NCBI GenBank assembly: GCA_036417435.1
Contig: CM070911.1
Coordinates: forward strand, 6,076,001-6,140,000
Source: Inia geoffrensis
Taxonomy: Eukaryota; Chordata; Mammalia; Artiodactyla; Iniidae
Length of the DNA: 64,000 nucleotides
Direction: 5' to 3'
In this document: positions 36,481-49,744 of the stretch, piece after piece
How positions within the stretch are numbered: position 1 is the first letter of the stretch
Layout: each line of letters opens with the position of its first letter
The notes under the pieces: generated by a model
What the model was told of the DNA's origin: nothing
Databases searched by the model: none
Seen by the model: the letters and a program-made list of their open reading frames with translations, nothing else
Made by a program: the position numbers and the translations under genes

Positions 36481-39400
36481 GCGTTCTCCCATTAATTTCT
36501 CTCATATGTTTGGATGTTGCTACGAGTCTGGTAGCAACAATAAAGAAGTAGCAAAATATATAAATAGATAAACTCAAAAAACAGTCAAACATGTCTAGTT
36601 TTCATGCTTCATTTTTTTTCTCCAAACAACAAACAGAGGCATGATTTGCAGGTATACCGAAGTAAACTAAAAAATTCTGCCCTTCACCTTCATTTATCTT
36701 TAGGAAACTGAACTTTCCAATCAATTTCCACAAAGACAATGAATAAAAATAAACAATGCATAATAAGAAATGCATGTTTAACTGTCAACATTACATCTGT
36801 TTACAGCATCTTTGTTCATGGCTTGAAGACTCAATCTTCACATTAAATCTGGCAAATATACTGTTATTTATTTTATCCAGTTAAAATATGATTTCTATTT
36901 TAGATTATATTTTATTTTTTTCAGCACAAACCTGCTTAGTTTCCTTTCCTATATGGAGAATTATTTCATGATTTTGCAAAGAATTCAATCAGGTTTTTTT
37001 TTTTTTTAAGATAAAGATATTGATAAAGTATTGAACCCCTGAATAAAGTATTTACATTTTATATACATTAAGGGCAAGAGTGTTTTGGGGGGAAAAAAAT
37101 GGAGGTAATAACTATACACAAGACAGTAATTTAATAATGGTGGAATGATGACAACACCTACAGAGAAGACACATCATGTCAGGAAGATAGAATTTCATTC
37201 AGATTCTCAACTATATATAAAAAACACTAAAAGAGCATACATAAAACAGTACTGGGAATAAATATTTATAGTATCTCAAAACCTAAATTAAGAAAAAATC
37301 ATCAGTACAAAGAATGTACTTTGTGCTACAAAGGAGATAAGACTTCTTCGCAAATCTAAACTAACTACTGTCCAATTTCTTTATGCTATTCAAATGCATA
37401 ACTTAAGTCCACATGCAAAAGAAACAAGCCTGTGCATAATCTGGGCCACATAATGGGATAGGGAGGGGTACCAGTAATCACCCAGAACTTCAAGGAAAGA
37501 GAAGGGGGTTAGTGAGAGCTAAACAGAGGCATGAGATAACTAGAAGTGATAAAACTAAGCTTATGAAAACTTCGGCTGAGTATCAGGAAGGAATATCAGA
37601 CGATGGGATGTTTTATTATGAAAAACATCCTAAGTACAGAAATACTGCTACTTGAATAATTTAAAGATACTGAATTTAGGATAAATGTTACAAACTAGAT
37701 GTCTGTAGTGTCTAGTCAGCAAGTAGTAGATATTTCCGCAAAAAGAAAATGGCTACGATTCTGAGGTTCCCTCAAAACTTATTAAATTGTTTAAAAAAAA
37801 TCAAAACAAAGGACCAAAACAAAGTATTGTTTGGTAAGGCATTATCCTTATCACAAAACTAATTCTGACCACATCATCCTAAGTAAAAGGCTGGTTGAGC
37901 AGTGTCAAAACAGAAATTTGAAACATTATCTTCATGAAAACTATTTAAATTGATCTTTTAAAAACCTCTATCATTGCTTAAAATGCTTACTGAAAAATAT
38001 CAGAAATAAAGTTTTATACTAAAATATCTCAATGGTGTCTAAAACTCTGTAATAAAAGTAGACAGAAAATCTTTATCTACAGTTTTTATTTTACTCCCTT
38101 TCTTCTTACTAAATGTATGTTAACAAAAAAAGCCCTCAAATGATCTAGACAAAAGCTTTTAGCTCAACACATAATTGCCAGAAAATTACAATAATTGTAC
38201 CAATTAAAATAATCTTGAATGAACAGTATGTCATCTTAATGTTCCAATGGTTTACAGAGGGATCTACTTAATTAGCTGAAATTGCTTTCCAGTGTTAGTA
38301 TCAAATGTCATTTGTTAAAAGTTGAACAATTTAGAAAATAATTTAACAAAGCAATTTTACCAAACACCAAGAACCAACATTTTCTTTTTCAGCTGAATAA
38401 ATCAAACAGATGTGTCATCAAATTGCTATAAAAATAAATGAGGCTTTTTATGGATTAAAAAAATTTTACTACTAGTGTTAAAAATACTATTTTCTGATTG
38501 TTTTCACCAAATCAGATTTCTTTAATAAAATAAATGAATATTATATACTGCTGCTTTTTGTCTGTTGTAAATAACACTTTTTATTATTCAAATGACAAGC
38601 AATAGCATCAGAGAACTCAACTATGGTTAACTAGAAACAGTCATCTAAGTTATTCTAACATATTCCAATATATGATTTTTCAATGTTGATCAAATTGGCT
38701 TCCTATAGTTTTTCATTAAGAAATCATCTTAAATTACTTTGTCAATTCCTTAATGAATTCTCAGATTCTTACTACATTCATTGTCTTTTTTCTCTTCCTT
38801 AGGCTACCTACAAAGCAGTCTTTGTAAGTATTCGCAGGCATATAGGACACAATTATTTCTTTAAAAAAAAAAAAGGCATCTCAAAATCACCCTGAATCCA
38901 ACCCATTCATGGATGGCAGGCCCACCAGGAGCTGAAGTCCAAAATAAGAAATTAACTTAATGGTAAAACAAAGTTCCCATTACCTCATTATACCTCTAAT
39001 ATATAATAGTCTATATTTATTTGAACAAAATAAAATATTCCCCCTACAAAAATTTACTCCAAGCTATTTTTATTATATGATTAAAAATACCCGCCCAAAA
39101 GCATTCCTTTGACAAATGTTCTACTGATATATTAATGAACAGGGTGAAAAATTACTATTATCTTTAAACTACAGGTGATACATTCTCTTTTGTCTGTAAG
39201 ATATATTTTAATTAATTAAAAATATAAATTTTTGAAAGTTTCCTTGAATATTAGGAAGTCATATAAGCTTGAGGCTCAAATGCTGGAAATTAGGGTGAAA
39301 GTTTTAAAAGGTCAAGTAATTGCCTATCAGCAAATAACAGTAGTTTTAGCCTGAAAAGTTGTCTATCATCCAGAAGGCAATGTTTTAGCCTGACATTGAC

Positions 39401-39498
39401 AAAAACCTGTTAACTGGCTGTTTGAGCCACATCACATTTTTATTTTCCTCCAGTTGTTTCAAATATGTATGTTTTACCTTCAATCAGAATATAAGTTC

Positions 39499-39710
39499 CT
39501 CAACACTTGAGTATTTAGGGACAAAAGATGTGTTGTATGTAATACACCCTCTAATGGTCTAGGAAAAAAAAAGGGTGTGTGTGGGGGGGGGGGGGCGGGT
39601 AATGGTGTTTTGGGGAGATTCATGCTGAAGTATTTAGGCGTGAAATACACTTTTGGATGGTCTGGCAAAAGGAAAGTGTATGTATGTGTGTGTAGATATG
39701 TGTGTAAGTT
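39499..39710. repeat. Diverged tandem units with G-run and TG-rich tracts
   Basis: Two related units ('tgagtatttagggacaaaag … atggtctagg' and 'gaagtatttaggcgtgaaat … atggtctggc') spaced about 120 bp apart, with a run of 13 G at 39583-39595 and (TG)n at 39683-39692. Likely part of an old repeat 3' end that has expanded. Confidence 0.6.
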
Positions 39711-39999
39711 GCTCGAGGGTCTAAGATGCTTTGTATAGTTGTCTCTCTATGTACCCCACCTGCTCAGCCAGCCCCTGGAACGCATGAAAGCACAAAGGAC
39801 AACAATCTAAGCCCTGACCCACAGTAAAAACACTCCCACTAAATACACATTAAATGAAGAAAATTAACTAGAATGGATAAACAAAAATCAAGGGAAGCCA
39901 TTAGGTCTCACACCTACTCATCTTGGTTTCTTTAAGAAAAGAGACAAGATTTCAGGAAGGCATGTTTTATTCAAATGATAATATCTAAAATGAGACTGA

Positions 40000-40211
40000 G
40001 GGCTTCCCTGGTGGCGCAGTGATTGAGAGTCCGCCTGCTGATGCAGGGGACACAGATTCGTGCCCCGGTCTGGAAAGATCCCACAAGCCGCGGAGCGGCT
40101 GGGCCCGTGAGCCATGGCTGCTGAGCCTGTGCGTCCAGAGACTGTGCTCCACAACGGGAGAGGCCACAACAGTGAGAGGCCCGCATACCGCAAAAAAAGG
40201 TAAAATAAAAT
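40000..40211 (+). mobile_element. CHR SINE, short form
   Basis: Head gggcttccctggtggcgcag, body 'gcctgctgatgcaggggaca', 'gagaggcccgcataccgc' and an A-rich tail (taaaataaaataaaa). Target-site duplication aaaatgagactga at 39987-39999 and 40212-40224 with no mismatch, so it is a recent insertion. Confidence 0.96.
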
Positions 40212-42399
40212 AAAATGAGACTGAAATACTCTTCATCCTTTTTATATCTTTTGTCTTCCAGCGAGCATCCCAGCAAAAAAGTAACTAGAAAACTACAAAA
40301 CGATGACTTTCTAGTTTAAATTACTGCCAATGATAAGTTAAAAGCTCATTTTCATAAAAACATGCTCAATATTTTCTATATAGTTTGACAACATGCAGAA
40401 GAAATAAGATAAATGTTCTGCAAAGAAATTAGACGCTGTGGATTTAAAAAAATTTTTTTAAATATATGTGATTTTTCACCTGAATAGCTCATTAACCCAA
40501 GAGTTGCAGATTCTAATCATACTTGACCTCATTGATGGACTGTCCATCTTACTTCCTACAGGATCAGAACAGGCTAACTTGACTTCTTGGCATTTATGGA
40601 TTGCAGGTCTTAAAATATCAATGAACACTGCACCGTCTGCATCCACTTGCTCCATGCCTTTTAGAGGTACCAGCTGATTCTAACATTAGAATCAATCAAT
40701 CAATAAATAAAGTGTGGTTTGTGATTCATCCTGCCACCGTGAAACAAAATGGTAGGTTTTTTTTTAAAGCTTTCAGTAGAGCTATGTATATATACATAAT
40801 GATTTTCAATTACACGTGGCATGTGTTTAAAGGTTACTAAAACCACGTAAGTGTACTAAGGAATACAGTTCTTGGATTCATTTAATGTAAACTGTGTCCT
40901 TAAGTAAAAATCTTAACAAAGCAACAAATATTTACTGAACAATCACTATGGAGAACAAAAGGAATGGGAAGAGGAAAATTTCTTAATAAGAACCAGGTAC
41001 TTCATGTTTGTATCCCTCCTCTCTTTTTATTTGCTCAAATCATAGCATTTATCATCCTATATTTTAATTATTTACTGTGCTTTTCCACTGCGTTAAAATG
41101 TCTTTTTAAGTCACAGAAAAGATGAAAGAACAGGACAACCAACTCCCAAACACACCTCACCTAGATTCACAAACTGTCAACATCATGTCGTGATACACCT
41201 GCTATCTCCCTCCTCCCCATATATATGTACATGTATACACATCCACATAATATATACACAGGTATACTTACAGACATATGCGTATGTGGTATCTTCTACC
41301 GCATTTTATCTAGTGGCAGATGATGCTATGCACCCCATTAATGATGCCAGGCTTGACTATTTGATTAAAAGTGCGATGACAGCCAGATATCGCCACTGCA
41401 AGCGTGTCTTCACTGTGATTATATGTAACCTGGGGGTGAGACCATGTGCGCCTCCTGTGTTCCCCAACAACTTTCCTCCAGTGGTTTCTGCAACCACCGA
41501 TGATCCTTGCTTGAATCAATTATCACACTGGGGATTTTAAAAAATGATAATTTTTCTATTTCATTCATTCCTTCTACACTTATCTGCTGGCATTCTCCTA
41601 AAACAAAGAATTATCCCTTTTTCCTCTCTTCTAAGTATTACTGTGGACTCACTGGATTTCTTTTGTTGATATGTTATAATCCATTACCATCATTTTTCTT
41701 TGTGATTCTCAAATGGGCCCAAGTTTGAAAGGTGCTCCTTCAAGCTAAGTCCTGTGCCCTTCTGTGCAGACCTCACTGTCTTTGAACATATCCTTTCTTG
41801 ATTTCTGGCACAACAATGCAGGCTCCCCCTGAGCTTTCCCTGCCTTAGACCTGGAATTAGCCATTTCTCCAGGGAGTCCCAATCAGAAACCAAGATCTAG
41901 GCACCAGATGTGCTCACAATTTGGGGGTATTTTTGCTCCCTTTTGGTGGGCAAAACTAGAGGAAACCTCATTTTAAATTATGAGTTAATATTTAATATCT
42001 CCAAATCCAGTCTACTACCATAGTGCTCCTCCTAATTTCTTCCATTCAATATTTGTATATCCCTTCTCCCATAGGGAAAACACCGGCTTCCAAAAATATC
42101 TATTAATTCATTTTTTACTCTATCCTATGATACACTCAAAAGGATTTCCGGAGTATAATACCAATACTATTATCAGCAACAAACCTACTAAGCTCAAGAT
42201 TTCCTTGCAGTTAATTTTGTCTTGAGTATATTATACTAAGAATAAAGAATCAGAGAACTGAGTTCAAAGGTGTTTGAATTAATTTTTTTCTGTGTGGTTA
42301 TATATTCAATTTCATGTACCATTAGGATCATCTCTCTCTCTGTTTGTATTCAATATTAGGGTTTGCCTTTCCCATCCTTTTTGTTTCTCGATTATGATA

Positions 42400-42900
42400 C
42401 GAAAGGCAAACTACATAAAAATGTACATTCAGAGACATCTCATTCCCCGTCTAAGCATCCTCTTTAGGTAAACATTTTTATTAGTTTCTGGCTTACCCTT
42501 CCCATGGGTTTGTTTTATATTTTCATGAAAAATAATATATACCCACACATGTATATACAGATGTACTTATTCCCCCTTCTTCCTTAAACAAACAGAAACA
42601 TCTTATATACTCTTTTGCACTTTACATTTTTCACTTACTAATATATCCTGAAAATTTCTCCATATCAAATCATAGTTTTTTCTCATTTTCTACAGCTACA
42701 AGGCACTCTATTATGGTAGCTGTGCCATAATTTATCCAACCAATGTTCCTATAAGTGTGCATTTAAATTATGCTGCTACAGATAAGGTCACAATAAACAA
42801 CCCTGTATAACCAGTTTTATAACTGTGGAGGTGTGTGTTTAAATTTCTACACGTGAGATTATAGGATCAAAAAGTAAACATATATTTGCCTGGTCACCTT
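42400..42900 (-). mobile_element. Old LINE 3' region, antisense
   Basis: 'ctacaaggcactctattatg', 'ccataatttatccaaccaat', 'attatgctgctacagataag' and 'cacgtgagattataggatca' follow the antisense 3' pattern of old L1 elements. Diverged. A similar but weaker match is at about 41120-41560. Confidence 0.65.
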
Positions 42901-43383
42901 TGTACCTCAAGCATCAGGAGCAGGGCCCCCAAGTAGCAGACGCTTAGATTTTTTTTGAGTGAACTCAATTATGAATTTGTTTGAGAGCTTTGAAAACTTT
43001 TTGTTTATTTTCGCATCTCTCCTGCTTCTATTTCCTGAGGACACAGACCTTCTTTCACCAATTACTCACCCTCTTCACAGAACATGCAGAGGGCCCAGTG
43101 CTGGGAACCCGAAGCACACCGTCCTTAACATGTGAGAAATTGATCAATATTCCTGGACTCCTGAGACACAATAAACTTCTAAGCATTATATTCAATTAAA
43201 GGAAGGTGAAGAGACTGACTTGAGTCCTATGTGTATCAAACCAAAAACTGTGCTCATCTAGCAAACATTCATTATTATACAGCACCTATGCTATGATAAA
43301 AAACGTTTGTTCATGAAATAATATTTTACTGTACAACCAAGGGAAAAAACAGTCATGTATCTTATAATAAAAAGACGATTTCT

Positions 43384-43599
43384 GGGCTTCCCTGGTGGCG
43401 CAGTGGTTGAGAGCCCGCCTGCTGATGCAGGGGACCCGGGTTCGTGCCCCGGTCTGGGAAGAGCCCACATGCCGCGGAGCGGCTGGGCCCGTGAGCCGTG
43501 GCCCCTGAGCCTGCGCGTCCGGAGCCTGTGCTCTGCAACGGGAGAGGCCACAGCAGTGAGAGGCCCGCGTACCGCAAAACCAAAACAAAACAAAACAAA
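43384..43599 (+). mobile_element. CHR SINE, short form
   Basis: Head gggcttccctggtggcgcag, GC-rich body with 'ccgcggagcggctgggcccg', tail of CAAAA units. Target-site duplication aaaaagacgatttct at about 43369-43383 and 43600-43614. Open frames through it on both strands are SINE sequence. Confidence 0.96.
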
Positions 43600-44290
43600 A
43601 AAAAGACGATTTCTAAAACATCAAAGAGCAGATGCAATCAGTAACACTGCTCCACAGGCCCACGGTAGCTGTGTGTCGCTGCCATCTACGAGAGCACCTA
43701 CTTGACACAGCTCACAGAATTCAATCTGTTTAATTTAGCACAAATTAAACAGCAAAACCTACAAGAGCTCAAGTCTGTAGACTAATACTACAACCAGCCT
43801 CTATATTCTAAAATCAGTTATTCACCTAGAAAATATTAGATAAAATATGTACATGAAAAATGGGGATTGGAAAATAATGAAAACCACATGCTGACAATAC
43901 TCTAAGAAAAATTACTTGGAATCTTAAAAGTTTTAATGTATAAACTCTACACTGAATGGTTTGTTAGATTTAATATTTCATTTACATGTTCAAAATAATT
44001 GTTTCAATTATACCAAGTTTTATACAACTGTATAGTTCCCCTGTATTATATTTTTTCTAAGAGGTATTTTTATTTAGAGTTGTAACTGAAAACTTTGAAG
44101 GTATTAAGTATTCTGGTAAACAAAAGGGATTATAATTTTATTTGTTTATTTGACAAGAAAGTCAAACTCTTAAAACTTGCTTGACATTTCACTGAGCATT
44201 AACTGTATGGCTTTCCAGAAAAAATTAACTTCTTTACCAGAAGTAGATTTAAAAAGTACTTCAAATGACTGACTATAAAAGAAAAATAGT

Positions 44291-44344
44291 TTTTATTGTT
44301 TTATAAAACAATTTACTGTTCTATAAAAGAACAATAAATTGTTC
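44291..44344. repeat. Cluster of short AT palindromes
   Basis: attgttttataaaacaat (44295-44312) is a perfect 18-bp palindrome, followed by ctgttctataaaagaacaat and gaacaataaattgttc, a perfect 16-bp palindrome. It lies about 490 bp upstream of the donor of exon J in plus coordinates, that is, inside the long intron. Confidence 0.85.
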
Positions 44345-44827
44345 ACATAATCCTTTATTGTTTAATGCAAAGAATGTTTTCCAGCCAGTATTCACAGTTC
44401 CCCAAATCCTCCAGATATAAAGCTGTGAATATACCTGCACTAATGATTTGGCAAATGTAACCTCCTTAATATTCTATAAAGACACTTAGAATAAAAAATA
44501 AAATAGAAATAAATAATAATGTTTTAAGGTTTTCATTTTGTATATATGAATAACACAGAGCTAACAGGACTATGAAACATTTTTCATCATAGAGGTTACA
44601 TTGAGATAGGAAGAATATAGACAAAGCTGTAAATTTTACATAATGGGATATAAGCCTGTGCTAATACAACTCCAAATTATAACGGAATTAATGAGAATGA
44701 TTAGTTGAACCCAGAACTCTACATTTTATACATTTTGTATTCATTTTACTTTATATGCATTAACTTTCTTCTGAAAAGTCAACTCAGTCTAAGATAAATT
44801 TAAATATAAAGAGGTCAGACAAAGTAC

Positions 44828-44990
44828 CTTTCATAGATGGTTTTTAATGTCATTTGATCTGGAATACCTTCAGTCTCTTCCAAATATAATATGAGCCATG
44901 AAGTTCGGTATGGCCACTGCTCAGTAAGGTTGATCCAGCTAGCAAGCCTGTCCCAGTTGAAACTTATCTGATTGGCTCTCAGTAATCGCC
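44828..44990 (-). CDS. KIDINS220: KIDINS220 exon J: end of KAP domain
   Basis: 163-nt exon, acceptor gtattccttaaag|GG and donor GAAAG|gtactt. It encodes [40 protein letters not shown] and [13 protein letters not shown]. The Trp-rich helices are typical of the end of the KAP NTPase region. It stands alone between a 7.6-kb intron and a 21.9-kb intron, the longest in the window. The outgoing Arg codon is split AG|A. Confidence 0.96.
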
Positions 44991-45351
44991 CTTTAAGGAA
45001 TACAAAAAATGTTTTAAATTAATAGGCATGTAACGTTAAGCCAAATAGTCTGTGTATTCAAAAATAATTCAACTTTAAATGTTTTAAAATTTGCCATTTA
45101 ATTTACACTACAAACTGAAACCTAGTACTTATATGGATATGGCTTAAACACAACTCTGTGTAATTCTAAAGTAATTTTTTTGTGATTTGCCGTTGGTGCT
45201 ATACACTGCTTTGATGACATTTATGCAGGCAAAATCTTTCAGGATGGCATGTCAGACAGTCTCGACCCTACCCACAATCATATAGCAGAACATCAATGCA
45301 CCCATGATAAGCCCCGTCCTCCTATGGACCTTGAACAAATCCAAATATGCT

Positions 45352-45395
45352 GGATTGTACATTTACCCGTTTTATTACGGGTAAATGTACAATCC
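45352..45395. repeat. Perfect 19-bp inverted repeat with 6-nt loop
   Basis: Left arm ggattgtacatttacccgt (45352-45370), loop tttatt (45371-45376), right arm acgggtaaatgtacaatcc (45377-45395). All 19 positions pair. It could fold as a hairpin in DNA or in the pre-mRNA. Confidence 0.97.
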
Positions 45396-46893
45396 CATAC
45401 ACTTTCATTTTTATGTACTAAGGGTGGCTTACGTAAGTAATCTATCAAGTGAATAATAATATGTTTCTAAAATTTGTTTACATATATTTAAAAACTCCTG
45501 TCTATCGCCGGGGTTTTCTTAGGACTCTAATTCAGTGTTCTACCATTGGGCATGCCTTCATTAGGACACTTGGCAATCCTTGAACTTTCAGAACAGATGA
45601 TTTGTTTCATTGCTTCATCAATTTTTCCTTGATCTCGCTGGGATTCTGAACTGCTGATATCATTGCTTTTTAGTTTTAAACACTGTCGGTTTTATTTCAT
45701 CATTATCTAGACTAAGATATCTATTTGTTTTGGTTCAAATATGAAACATCCCGTTCCTTACTACTAATAGATATAGATTTGTAATTCCCCCATCCAATTC
45801 CTCCCATATCCTCAGCAGATCTGCTTTTATGGGCAAACCACATTATCATCACCAGATTCCTTTTTCCCTAGAAAACGGGATCTGGTCTGCTAAATCAGTG
45901 ACAAGGTCTTTACCTTCAATCCAAGCGAGCTACGGTCACGTACATCTGAGAGCTACAAAAACTCACTGAAGTATCACAATACATGGATATATGATACTAA
46001 CGCTGGGGATAAAATGCTTAACAAAAGAGATATGATCCCAGCCTTCACGAAGCTTACACTCCAGTGGGCCAGAAAAATAAATCAAACAAAAATCATGAAA
46101 TGACTTAATCACAAATTGTGACGAGGGGAGATCTACCCTCAGTAGAGTATAAACAGGTTAACACAGAACTAAAAGTTTAAAAACCTAGGCAACTAGAAGC
46201 AAGGCATTAAAATGTGCTTGCAACATTGACAACATACTTCTTGAACTTTAAAAGATGAAAAAACTGGTGAACAAAACTTTTAGAACTGAATTGGAAACAT
46301 GGGTTAAAACAATATGTGAACTAATTTTCATCCCATAATGATTAGGCTTGATCCCCCAAACATTTGTGGGAAGGCAATGAAGGCTTCAAATCTAACTACA
46401 GTTGCTCTATTGAGTTTTTAAAACTCACTCATTCAGTATGTTAGTTACTGATGACAGACATAGAAGGCTTACTCCCCACCCTAAAAGAACTCAAGAGTGT
46501 ACTGGAAAAGATGTATAGATAAGAAAACAATTACAATCCTAACAGATAAGACTCTACTGGAGATACACACATAATTGCTGTGAGAAAATAAGAAATGCAA
46601 AAAATGCACTCCAAATCCAGAAGCAGCAGTTACGGGAAGGTTTCCTTAAGAAAGTAACGCCTAGAACTAAGCTATGCAAGATGAGTAGGAGTCAATCTGA
46701 TGAGGAAGGGCTGAGGCAAGAGGAAAAAGTTAGAGCAGTCAAACAAAGGCAACAGCAAATGCAGTCATGAATTCATGAAACTAGCAGATACAGAGAACTG
46801 AAAAACTATTTTATAAGTGTGAGTGAATAAAAATAACGTTAAGTATTTGAAGTGTTCTAGCATACAACAGTTAAGAAATAGAGCAGTAGCGGG

Positions 46894-47253
46894 GGCTTCC
46901 CTGGTGGCGCAGTGGTTAAGAATCCGCCTGCCAATGCAGTGGACACGGGTGTGAGCCCTGGTCCGGGAAGATCCCACATGCCACGGAGCAACTAAGCCCG
47001 TGTGCCACAACTACTGAGCCTGAGCTCTAGAGCCTGCGAGCCACAACTACTGAGCCCACATGCCACAACTAATGAAGTCCATACGCCTAGAGCCCGTGCT
47101 CTGCAACAAGAGAAGCCAACACAATGAGAAGCCCACACACCGCAATGAAGAGTAGCCCTTGCTCGCAGCAACCAGAGAAAGCCTGCGTGCAACAATGAAG
47201 ACCCAGCACAGCCAAAAATAAATAAATTTATTTATTTATTTAAAAAAAAAAAA
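46894..47253 (+). mobile_element. CHR SINE, long form
   Basis: Head ggcttccctggtggcgcagt, middle with repeated 'ccacaactactgagcc', tail 'aaaaataaataaatttattt' plus A run. Flanks gcagtagcggg (46883-46893) and gcagcagtggg (47254-47264) are a target-site duplication with two mismatches. Confidence 0.94.
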
Positions 47254-48089
47254 GCAGCAGTGGGAAAAAATTTTGCTCAATGGATGCCTAAGGTTATCTT
47301 TTAATATTATCCTCCAAAATAATCCAATAAAACTAATTTTAAATAAAGCACATTTGATAAAATAAAGCACAATTTAAAAGTAGGAAACCACTTAATTAAA
47401 TACTCACCAATACTTTATATACTAAGGTCCCAAATTATTTTCTGATATTAGTTCCATCCATTATATACCTTTCCTAATAGAAGCAACCATTTTGTATAGT
47501 GTTCAACAAATAACATTATACATTTTTACATATAAGGGAATGAGAGGTACTAGAGGCTAATCAACATGCCCAGGGCTCAAACTCAAGTCTTCTGTCTTCA
47601 AATTCTAACTAACTAAATTATTTATCTATTCAAATAAATAAAACGTATTTCCCTATATACATCTAACTAGCCAACTGAGTGAAAAATTTATCATGAAAAC
47701 TATCAAAAATCCATTAAAATATAAAAGTTTAAATCTGTAGGTTATTTTCAACATAACACTTTTATATTTAAGCAATGAAACTAACGGCATTAAGATGCTC
47801 TCATAAAATGAAAAACTTACCTAGAATCTTTCATTTTCAGGCAGAGCTATATTTGATGAAACAAAAAAATTTCTGATGTAACAATCTAGAAAGACTGCTT
47901 ATAGTCAAAGACTAATACTAGAGAAATTCTCACATTTAAAACAAGGCTTCAGGAAAAAACTTTGGTTCCACTCCAAACTGTGTACACATCATTATTTTTT
48001 AATGTGTATCTAAATATCAGCTGTTAAATGATATTACCTTGCTCATCTTTAGAATGCCTAAAGATGTCTAAATATAACACAAAGTCCTT

Positions 48090-48310
48090 ATACCACGGAT
48101 ATGGGGCTTGTAAGGCCCACAATGAACTGGCTATTTCTGGCTATTTCTCTGACATCACTTGCCACTACTCTCCCGTCTGCTCCCCAAACTCCAACCAGAC
48201 TGGCCTCAGAGTTGGGATCCCACCTCAGAGCATTTACACTTGCTGCTCCTTCTGCTTAGAAGGCTTTTCTCAAGTTATTTGCAAAGTTCAGTTTCCACTT
48301 CAGGTCTCAA
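48090..48310 (+). mobile_element. L2 fragment
   Basis: 'ccagactggcctcagagttg', 'gcatttacacttgctgctcc', 'ttctgcttagaaggctttt' and 'cacttcaggtctcaaact' follow the L2 3' region. The likely continuation is at 49745-49905; both pieces are plus strand, separated by other repeats. Confidence 0.75.
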
Positions 48311-49560
48311 ACTCATTCAACAACAGTGTTCCAGACACTGTCCTGGGTATGGAGGAAAGAGAAAATAATACAGACAAAAATCTTGGCCATGTGAGTCTAA
48401 CATTCTACTGAGGGGAGACAGGCAAAAAACAAAATAAGTAAGTATATTCATGTGTTAGAAGGTGATCGATTCTATGGAGTAAAATGAAGCAGGGAAGAAA
48501 GGAGTATGAAACAGGGAGGTGTAATTTTATATAAGATAACAGAGGGATGGTCTCATTGAAAAGCTGATAATTAAGCAAAGACATAAAAGAAGGTGAGAGG
48601 GCTTCCCTGGTGGCGCAGTGGTTGAGAGTCCGCCTGCCGATGCAGGGGACACGGGTTTGAGCCCTAGTCCGGGAATATCCCACATGCCATGGAGCAACTG
48701 AGCCCGTGCACCACAACTACTGAAGCCTGCGCCCTAGAGCCTGTGCTCAGCAATGAGAGAAGCCACCACAATGAGAAGCCCGTACAGTGCAACGGAGAGT
48801 AGCCCCCACTCACCGCAACGAGAGAAAAGCCCACGCACAGCAATGAAGATCCAACACAGCCAGAAAGATTTTTTAAAAAATTAAATAAATAAATAAAATA
48901 GACTTTATTTAAAAAAAAAAAAAAAAAAAAGGTGAGAAAAGCCATTATGCATCTCTCCAAAGGAAGATCCTTACAGACAGAAGAAATAGCAAGTGCAAAA
49001 GCCCTTAGGCAGGATTATGCCTGACATTTTCAGGGAACAGCAAAGAGGTTGGTAAGGGCTGGAGGAGGAAAGCAGATAAGGTCAGAGGTAGGGAAAGGGG
49101 TGGAGAGAGACAGATCAAACGGGCTTGTAAGAAACTGTAAGGAATTAGATTTTTATTTTCAGTAAAATTGGGGCACATAATAGAGCTTTTAGCAGAAGCA
49201 CAGCATGATTGGCTTCTATTTTTAAAGAGTCTCTGTGGCTGCCACATGGAGAATAGACTGTACAGAAAAGACAGGAGCAGGGAGACCTGTCAGAAGGCTA
49301 TTGCTATAACTAATACAGGTGGGACACCATGGTGCGTTGAATAAGGGTGGTATATGCTAGAAATGGGAAGAAGTGGTCAGATTCTGCCCATAGTCTGAAG
49401 ACAGAGCAAAAGAATTTAATGCAGACTGGAGAAGGTATATGAAAGAAAGATATCAAGACCTTTTTTTCCCAAGGAAATGGAATAAGAGTTGCATTAACTC
49501 AGAGGTAAACTATGGGTGGATTAAGTTTGTGTCACAGGATCTAAAGTTCATTTTGGGACA
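48310..49560 (+). repeat. Old interspersed repeat, family uncertain (interrupted by a SINE)
   Basis: 'attctactgaggggagacag', 'gcaaaagcccttaggcagga', 'gagtctctgtggctgccaca', 'tggagaatagactgtacaga' and 'cagaaggctattgctataac' match a common ancient mammalian repeat that I cannot name with certainty. A related piece is at about 45985-46760. Confidence 0.5.
48599..48928 (+). mobile_element. CHR SINE, long form
   Basis: Head ggcttccctggtggcgcagt, body with 'accacaactactgaagcctg', A-rich tail. Target-site duplication aaggtgaga at 48590-48598 and 48929-48937. Confidence 0.94.
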
Positions 49561-49744
49561 TGTTAAGTGTAAGACGTATATCAGACATCATCAGACATCA
49601 ATTAGGCAACTGGAGAGCAACAGGGCTGAAGATATGTATTTGAGAGCCTTCAGCATAACGATGGTACATCTGGTTTAGACAGAAAGAGAAGAACCAAGGA
49701 CTGAACCAAGGGCATTCCAATGCTAAATGGTAAGGGAAGATGAG

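Larger units (their letters stand above)
22920..44827 (-). other. Intron J-K (21.9 kb)
   Basis: Longest intron in the window. It holds MIR, L2 and L1 relics, nested L1s at 26.4-28.7 kb, and SINEs at 28667, 32940, 33141, 40000 and 43384. The stretches 24360-26000, 28800-29660, 31100-32930, 36490-39490 and 43620-44820 look like unique AT-rich sequence with no recognised gene. Confidence 0.8.

Noticed and set aside
39918..40276. Several open frames around the SINE at 40000, on both strands
   Set aside because: They translate the GC-rich SINE body; near-identical peptides recur at 43.4, 50.4 and 57.4 kb.
43286..43705. Overlapping 91-116-codon open frames
   Set aside because: All run through the SINE at 43384-43599 and are explained by its composition.
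46894..46990. tRNA gene call from the A and B box-like sequence in SINE heads
   Set aside because: The heads are tRNA-derived SINE promoters with A-rich tails and target-site duplications, not intact tRNA genes.
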